NCBI RefSeq assembly: GCF_010119385.1
Contig: NZ_VFIE01000017.1
Span: 69,789-133,788 of the forward strand
Reading direction: 5' to 3'
Source: Nesterenkonia haasae
GTDB lineage: Bacteria > Actinomycetota > Actinomycetes > Actinomycetales > Micrococcaceae
DNA: 64,000 nt
A program made the position numbers and the translations under genes. Shown one piece after another: positions 59,664 to 64,000 of this stretch. The number at the start of each line of letters is the position of its first letter. Position 1 is the first letter of the stretch. The notes beneath the pieces are model-generated. The model had not been told where the DNA came from and made no database searches. It saw nothing but the letters and a program-made list of their open reading frames with translations.

Positions 59664-60965
59664 ATGTCACAGTCGAGCACCGGAAGTTTCTGGAACCGCG
59701 TTTCCAAGCATGTGGTGGGATACGGGGCGCCGTTCAGTTCAGCGATCATCGAACGTTCGTCTGGCTCCTACATTTACGACCACACTGGCCGGGCCATATT
59801 GGACTTTACGTCGGGTCAGATGAGCGCTGTTCTTGGGCATGGTCACCCAGCCATAGTCAACGCGGTCAGCTCGTCAATCAAGACTCTGGACCACCTCTTC
59901 TCTGGCATGCTGAGTCGTCCAGTGGTGGACTTCGCCGAGAAACTTGCCTCCACAATGCCTGATCCGCTCACTAAGACCCTGCTGCTGACGACTGGGGCCG
60001 AATCCAATGAAGCGGCCCTGAAGATGGCCAAGATGTATACCGGAGGCTACGAGGTCATCAGCTTTGACCGATCGTGGCATGGAATGACCTACGGAGCAGC
60101 CTCAGCCACGATGTCTGCGGGCCGTCGCGGATATGGGCCTTGGATGCCGGGAAGTCTCGCCTTGCCCACGCCCCACGCTGGCATCTCACCGTTCCGGAAC
60201 GACGACGGCAGTCACGACTGGCGCACCGAGCTGGACTTTGGATTTTCGCTGATCGACAAACAGTCAACCGGCGCGCTCGCGGCGGTGATAGTGGAGCCGA
60301 TCCTGTCGTCAGGAGGCATCATTGAACTGCCTGAAGGGTATTTGGCTCGGCTCAAAGAGCACTGCGACGCCCGGGGCGGACTGCTGATCCTTGACGAAGC
60401 GCAGACCGGAGTCGGGCGTACCGGCACCATGTATGCCTTCGAACGTGACGGGGTGGTACCGGACATCATCACCCTCTCGAAGACGCTCGGGGCCGGTTTA
60501 CCGGTTGCCGCAGTCGTGACTTCCGCGGAAGTGGAGGAACGTGTGGCCGAACGTGGTTTCCTCTTCTACACCACCCATCTCAACGATCCGCTGGCTGCCA
60601 GTGTGGGCAGCACGGTGCTCGATGTGGTGGAACGCGAGGGCCTGGTCGAGCAGGCGGCGAAGTTGGGCAATCAGCTCGGTCAGGCCCTGCGCGACCTGCA
60701 GGACACCATGGAGGTTGTCGTCGACGTGCGCGGGCGTGGCCTGCTGCAGGGACTGGAACTGGGAGCTCCCGAGAACGGAACCGTCGATGACCTTGTCTCC
60801 GCCATTACCCAAGAGAGCCTGCAACGCGGGCTGCACATCAATATTGTCCAGATTCCGGGGATGGGCGGCGTCTTTCGGATTGCACCGCCGCTGACGACCA
60901 GCGAAACCGAACTGGCTGAGGGAATCGACATTCTCCAGGAGTCGATCGCAGCCGTCGCCCGCTGA
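59664..60965 (+). CDS. dgdA: 2,2-dialkylglycine decarboxylase (class III aminotransferase)
   Basis: 433-residue PLP enzyme that decarboxylates dialkylglycines such as 2-aminoisobutyrate and transaminates pyruvate. Very close to Burkholderia DgdA from memory: ILDFTSGQMSAVLGH with the key Gln53, DHLFSGMLSRPVVD, TTGAESNEAALKMAK, SWHGMT with the substrate-site Trp, ILDEAQTGVGRTGTM, the PLP Lys273 in TLSKTLGAGLP, and NIVQIPGMGGVFRIAPPLT with the carboxylate-binding Arg. The DgdR-like regulator is divergent. Ends 1 bp before the convergent CitMHS gene. Confidence 0.92.
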   Translation: MSQSSTGSFWNRVSKHVVGYGAPFSSAIIERSSGSYIYDHTGRAILDFTSGQMSAVLGHGHPAIVNAVSSSIKTLDHLFSGMLSRPVVDFAEKLASTMPDPLTKTLLLTTGAESNEAALKMAKMYTGGYEVISFDRSWHGMTYGAASATMSAGRRGYGPWMPGSLALPTPHAGISPFRNDDGSHDWRTELDFGFSLIDKQSTGALAAVIVEPILSSGGIIELPEGYLARLKEHCDARGGLLILDEAQTGVGRTGTMYAFERDGVVPDIITLSKTLGAGLPVAAVVTSAEVEERVAERGFLFYTTHLNDPLAASVGSTVLDVVEREGLVEQAAKLGNQLGQALRDLQDTMEVVVDVRGRGLLQGLELGAPENGTVDDLVSAITQESLQRGLHINIVQIPGMGGVFRIAPPLTTSETELAEGIDILQESIAAVAR

Positions 60966-60966
60966 C

Positions 60967-62439
60967 TCAGCTCCATGGAATGAACCCAAGAGCGAGGGCG
61001 AGTAGGAGTGCGACCACCGAGAAGATCCACATGGGTAGAAATGAATAGCGGATGTGCTTGCCGATATCACAACCAGCGAGTCCGAGGGCAAGCCATAGCG
61101 CGGCAGAGAACGGACTGATGAACGTGCCGATGATATTGCCCACCAATACGGCGTAAACCACCGAGATCGTCCCCACCCCGGCCTGCCCTGCGACGCCCTC
61201 CACCACAGGAAGCAGGGCGAAGTAATGCGCGTCAGTGCTAAGCAGCAACTCCAGGGGCAGTCCGAAGAAACCGACAATGAGGTGTACATAGGGAACCAGG
61301 GCGGCCGGCAGGATGGAAACGGCATCTGTGGCTAGTGAATCCAACATTCCCGATTCCTCCAGGATGCCGAGGAAGCAGCCGGCAGCAAGAACGATGGCAC
61401 CGGTGGCGATGGCGCTGCCGCCATGGGCCTTGATCGTCTCCATCTGGTCGCTGACCTTGGGGTGGTTGACCACTAGGGCTGCGCTGAGACCGAGCATGAA
61501 CGCCAATGGGGCCGGCAGGATGTCTGAGACCAGAAGGGCGAGCATGCCCAGGACCAGAATGGTGTTGACGATCATCTGCCAACGCGGGGTCTGCCCTTCG
61601 GTGTCGTGGCTGCCCCAGAGTTCGTCTGCCTCGCCGCTGAATTCGTCAGTCCCTGTGCTGTGGTGTCCAGAGCCGGAAGATGTTGAGTCGTGGTCGGACG
61701 GGGCGAAGCCCCCTGTTCTCTGCGCTGACGCTGAGACGAGTTCGCGCTGGTCGACCTGCTCCTCGTCGGATTCCTGAGTCTCGGTTGTTGTCTCCACTGC
61801 GTCCGCTGGAGCGCCGCCACGAGCAGCGATTCGGCGCTTCTCCCGTATGCCAAGCAGTACCGCGGCCACCACGAGCATCAGCAGGCAGAGAATCTGCACC
61901 GGAATCAGGCCTCGCCAGAGCGCGATCGGATCCATGCCCACCACCGCCGAGGCGCGAGCAACCGGGCCGCCCCAAGGAAGCATGTTCAGCACACCCATGC
62001 TCATGCCGGCAAGCAGCAGCAGCAAGTAGGGACTCATACCCAAGTGCCGGTAGAGCGGAAGCAGTGCGGGGATGACGATCAGGAACGTGGAGGCGCCCGC
62101 GCCGTCTAGGTGGCAGACCGCGGCCAGCAATACCGTACCCACGCAGATGGCGATGACATTCCCGCGGGTCAGTCGCACCACGAGTCTCACCAAGGGGTCG
62201 AAGAGCCCAGCCTGGTTCATGATCGCGAAGAAGAGGATCGCGAAGATCAGCATGACCGCGACGTCGAGCACCGCGCCGATGCCCTCACCGAAGAAATCGC
62301 CAATCTCAGTGAAGGAGAAGCCGGCCAGCAGTGCTCCCGCGAAAGGGATCACCGTCAGTCCGACAATTGGGGCGATACGCCCCATGATCAGCAGCGTCGT
62401 CATGATGACGATTACTGCCAGGCCAATTAGGCTGAGCAT
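60967..62439 (-). CDS. CitMHS family citrate/dicarboxylate transporter
   Basis: 490 residues, about 12 helices. CitMHS-type segments: GKIAPIVGL-like GRIAPIVGLTVIPFAGALLAG, CHLDGAGASTFLIVIPALLPLY, and GMSMGVLNMLPWGGPVARA. A long hydrophilic, acidic and Ser/Thr-rich loop (about 205-280) separates the halves and is larger than usual. Divergent from a CitA/DcuS sensor kinase, matching two-component control of citrate uptake. Metal-citrate complexes are the likely substrate. Confidence 0.9.
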   Translation of the reverse strand: MLSLIGLAVIVIMTTLLIMGRIAPIVGLTVIPFAGALLAGFSFTEIGDFFGEGIGAVLDVAVMLIFAILFFAIMNQAGLFDPLVRLVVRLTRGNVIAICVGTVLLAAVCHLDGAGASTFLIVIPALLPLYRHLGMSPYLLLLLAGMSMGVLNMLPWGGPVARASAVVGMDPIALWRGLIPVQILCLLMLVVAAVLLGIREKRRIAARGGAPADAVETTTETQESDEEQVDQRELVSASAQRTGGFAPSDHDSTSSGSGHHSTGTDEFSGEADELWGSHDTEGQTPRWQMIVNTILVLGMLALLVSDILPAPLAFMLGLSAALVVNHPKVSDQMETIKAHGGSAIATGAIVLAAGCFLGILEESGMLDSLATDAVSILPAALVPYVHLIVGFFGLPLELLLSTDAHYFALLPVVEGVAGQAGVGTISVVYAVLVGNIIGTFISPFSAALWLALGLAGCDIGKHIRYSFLPMWIFSVVALLLALALGFIPWS

Positions 62440-62510
62440 GGTGTTCTCCTAGATGCGGTTCTATGGGTACGTTCGGCGTCAGGAAATGTGAGCCACGTGA
62501 CAGTATTGAA

Positions 62511-62546
62511 TGAATGTGACCGGCCCCACAGTTTTGTGCACATTCA
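62511..62546. promoter_or_regulatory. Candidate response-regulator site upstream of the citrate transporter
   Basis: TGAATGTG (62511-62518) and CACATTCA (62539-62546) form an 8-bp inverted repeat 72 bp upstream of the transporter start and 84 bp before the kinase gene. Possible CitB-type binding site; the regulator gene is outside the window. Confidence 0.45.
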
Positions 62547-62629
62547 CGCAATAATGGTCATATTGGTCCCGAAATAGGGTGCTGTGAACAGTGATAAGTC
62601 CCGTTCATCAGGCGGAGGAGGGAGGGGCT

Positions 62630-64000
62630 ATGTCTGCACTGGCTCGCCGTCCAAGATCCGCCGCACGCGAGGTTTCGCTCGGCCACCGGCTCTTCCGGTG
62701 GAACATGGTTCTGCTCATTGGAGCGGTCACTTTGGTCTCCCTGCTCTGGGGTGCGAATCAGTACGTCGAAGTTCGCCAGCAATATGAGGACCGAGTCCTC
62801 ACCATGGCTGAATCCGTGGCCGTGATGGAGACCGTCCAAGGCGCCCTAGAGACCGATGACCCAGCGGAGATTCTCGCCCCCTGGGCCGAAACTTTGCGTG
62901 AGGCCACCGGCTACGAATACATCATGATCGCCGACAGCGATGGCATTCGGCAGTCCCACCCAGACCCCGAAGCGATCGGCCAGCGACCTCATTTGGACCC
63001 CGCTCCCGTCTTGGCGGGAGATACTTGGACCGGCGTGGAACACGGTCATGCAGGTCTCACAATGCGTGCCCGCGTGCCCATCTTCAATGAATCCGACGAG
63101 GTCATCGGTTTTGTGTCAGTGGGGATTCTCGCCTCCGAGGTGCGTCTGGCCTCGATTGGAGAGCTGCCGCTGATCTTCGGCGTCGCACTCTTGGCCGTCG
63201 GTATCGGTGCAGTCGGGGCCCGGTTACTCGCGCGACGACTCCGCGCCGATACGCACGGGCTGGAACCGCGGGAGATCACGGCACTGCTCGACGGTCGTGA
63301 GGCACTGCTCTACGCCATTGGTGAGGGGGTAATCGGGCTGGATAGTGAAGGACGCATTGTCCTGGCCAACACTCCTGCACGGCAGCTTCTCCGACTTCCA
63401 GAGGAGCATCTCGGCCGGACTCCCGCAGAGCTGGGACTGGGAGCGGAGGCCCAAGCTGTGCTCAGCGGGCCAGACGCAGGGGAGGACCTGCTCCTGAGTG
63501 TGGACGGCCTCATCTTGGTGTGCAACAGGAGACCTGTGAGGGTGCGTGAGGACGATGGTGGCGTCGTCGTCACCCTTCGTGATCGAACCGAGCTGACGCG
63601 GCACAGTGACCAGCTCGACGGCGCACGAACCGTCACCGACGGACTACGTGCCCAACGGCATGAGTTCGCCAATCGCATTCATACGGTCGCAGGTATGTTG
63701 GAGCTCGGCACGGTAGATCAAGCCCAGGCCTACTTGTCAGAACTCTCCTTGGCCACCTCGGGTGCCGATGCTGAGATCGCCGCCCGTTTTCAAGATATGA
63801 CGGTGGCCGCCCTGGTCCTGGCCAAGTCAGTCCAGGCCGCTGAGCGAGGGGTCCAATTCAACCTCTCTGAACTCTCGCACCTGCCTGAAGGCCAACCCCA
63901 CGACCTCCGAGATGACCTGCTCCTGGTGATCGGGAACCTGGTGGACAACGCGATGGACGCTGCAGGCCCTGACGGTGCGGTAGAACTGATGGTCCGCCAG
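62630..64000 (+). CDS. CitA/DcuS-type sensor histidine kinase, 3' partial
   Basis: 457 residues visible, frame open to the window end. First membrane helix about 27-45, extracytoplasmic PAS (about 50-180, GYEYIMIADSDGIRQSHPDPEAIGQR in segments), second helix about 186-208. Cytoplasmic PAS about 225-325 (GVIGLDSEGRIVLANTPARQLL). Phosphoacceptor His344 in RAQRHEFANRIHTV, then an ATPase N box (GNLVDNAMDAAG). Start ATG follows GGAGGGAGG. Divergent from CitMHS; likely senses citrate. The missing end and a CitB partner should lie to the right. Confidence 0.92.
   Translation, partial: MSALARRPRSAAREVSLGHRLFRWNMVLLIGAVTLVSLLWGANQYVEVRQQYEDRVLTMAESVAVMETVQGALETDDPAEILAPWAETLREATGYEYIMIADSDGIRQSHPDPEAIGQRPHLDPAPVLAGDTWTGVEHGHAGLTMRARVPIFNESDEVIGFVSVGILASEVRLASIGELPLIFGVALLAVGIGAVGARLLARRLRADTHGLEPREITALLDGREALLYAIGEGVIGLDSEGRIVLANTPARQLLRLPEEHLGRTPAELGLGAEAQAVLSGPDAGEDLLLSVDGLILVCNRRPVRVREDDGGVVVTLRDRTELTRHSDQLDGARTVTDGLRAQRHEFANRIHTVAGMLELGTVDQAQAYLSELSLATSGADAEIAARFQDMTVAALVLAKSVQAAERGVQFNLSELSHLPEGQPHDLRDDLLLVIGNLVDNAMDAAGPDGAVELMVRQ

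Noticed and set aside
62584-62787. Short 67-codon frame at the sensor kinase start
   Set aside because: Out of frame with the long open frame 62630-64000, which carries PAS, His and ATPase motifs.

Overview
The window looks like chromosomal DNA of a high-GC Gram-positive actinobacterium, most likely a Micrococcales (Micrococcaceae-like) soil or environmental strain. This rests on the gene families (Rv2578c-type radical SAM protein, DrrAB exporter, DGPF/ECF sigma pair, MhuD/IsdG-type heme monooxygenase, actinobacterial Fpg/Nei), on frequent GTG starts and stop-start overlaps, and on actinobacterial operator types (SOS box TCGAAT-N4-GTTCGA, CstR and MerR palindromes). No rRNA, CRISPR array or complete prophage is visible. 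The species cannot be named from sequence alone.

Layout. 1-9.8 kb: the end of a YeiH-type transporter gene, an SOS-box-controlled radical SAM (SplB-like) gene, an IS481-type element carrying a WYL regulator and a RidA gene instead of an intact transposase, a 1778-residue DUF4011-helicase-nuclease defence-type protein, and a heme monooxygenase. The element sits in a TCTAGG target duplication exactly at the shared stop codons of the two convergent host genes. 9.8-11.6 kb: tRNA-Arg(CCG) followed by a segment bracketed by 64-bp direct repeats, with a GIY-YIG-like gene. 11.6-20.8 kb: a TetR-controlled FAD monooxygenase facing a DrrAB exporter, an MFS exporter, Fpg/Nei, a VOC protein, a WYL regulator and an aromatic-hydroxylase-like flavoprotein. 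21-27.3 kb: a voltage-sensor-like membrane protein, a SulP transporter with a divergent MerR regulator, release factor 3 behind the same MerR-type operator, an acyltransferase and a YetF-like protein. 27.3-30.6 kb: a complete persulfide-detoxification operon with two tandem CstR operators. 30.6-37.5 kb: a membrane hydrolase, small HhH and VOC proteins, TerC behind a yybP-ykoY (Mn) riboswitch, AlkD, VOC, and an ArsR-SRPBCC pair. 37.7-46.4 kb: a LacI-type carbohydrate regulon (ABC importer, GH43, (alpha/alpha)6 glycosidase, MFS) with four GAAAnCGnTTTC operators and two matching promoters. 46.5-57.6 kb: a series of small regulator-plus-target modules (DGPF/ECF sigma, TetR/VOC, SoxR/DsbA-QOR-MFS, MarR/VOC), with debris of a serine recombinase and of an NAD-binding reductase. 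57.8-64 kb: alpha/beta hydrolase, DgdR-like regulator with 2,2-dialkylglycine decarboxylase, a CitMHS transporter, and a CitA/DcuS sensor kinase that runs off the window end.

The common thread is chemical-stress management: redox, sulfur species, electrophiles, drugs and DNA damage. It is built from local regulator-target pairs with visible operators. The most unusual structure is the IS481-type cargo element (2132-4045). The most unusual regulatory link is the shared MerR-type operator in front of merR and of the RF3 gene. All functions are inferred by reading sequence; no alignment or database search was run.
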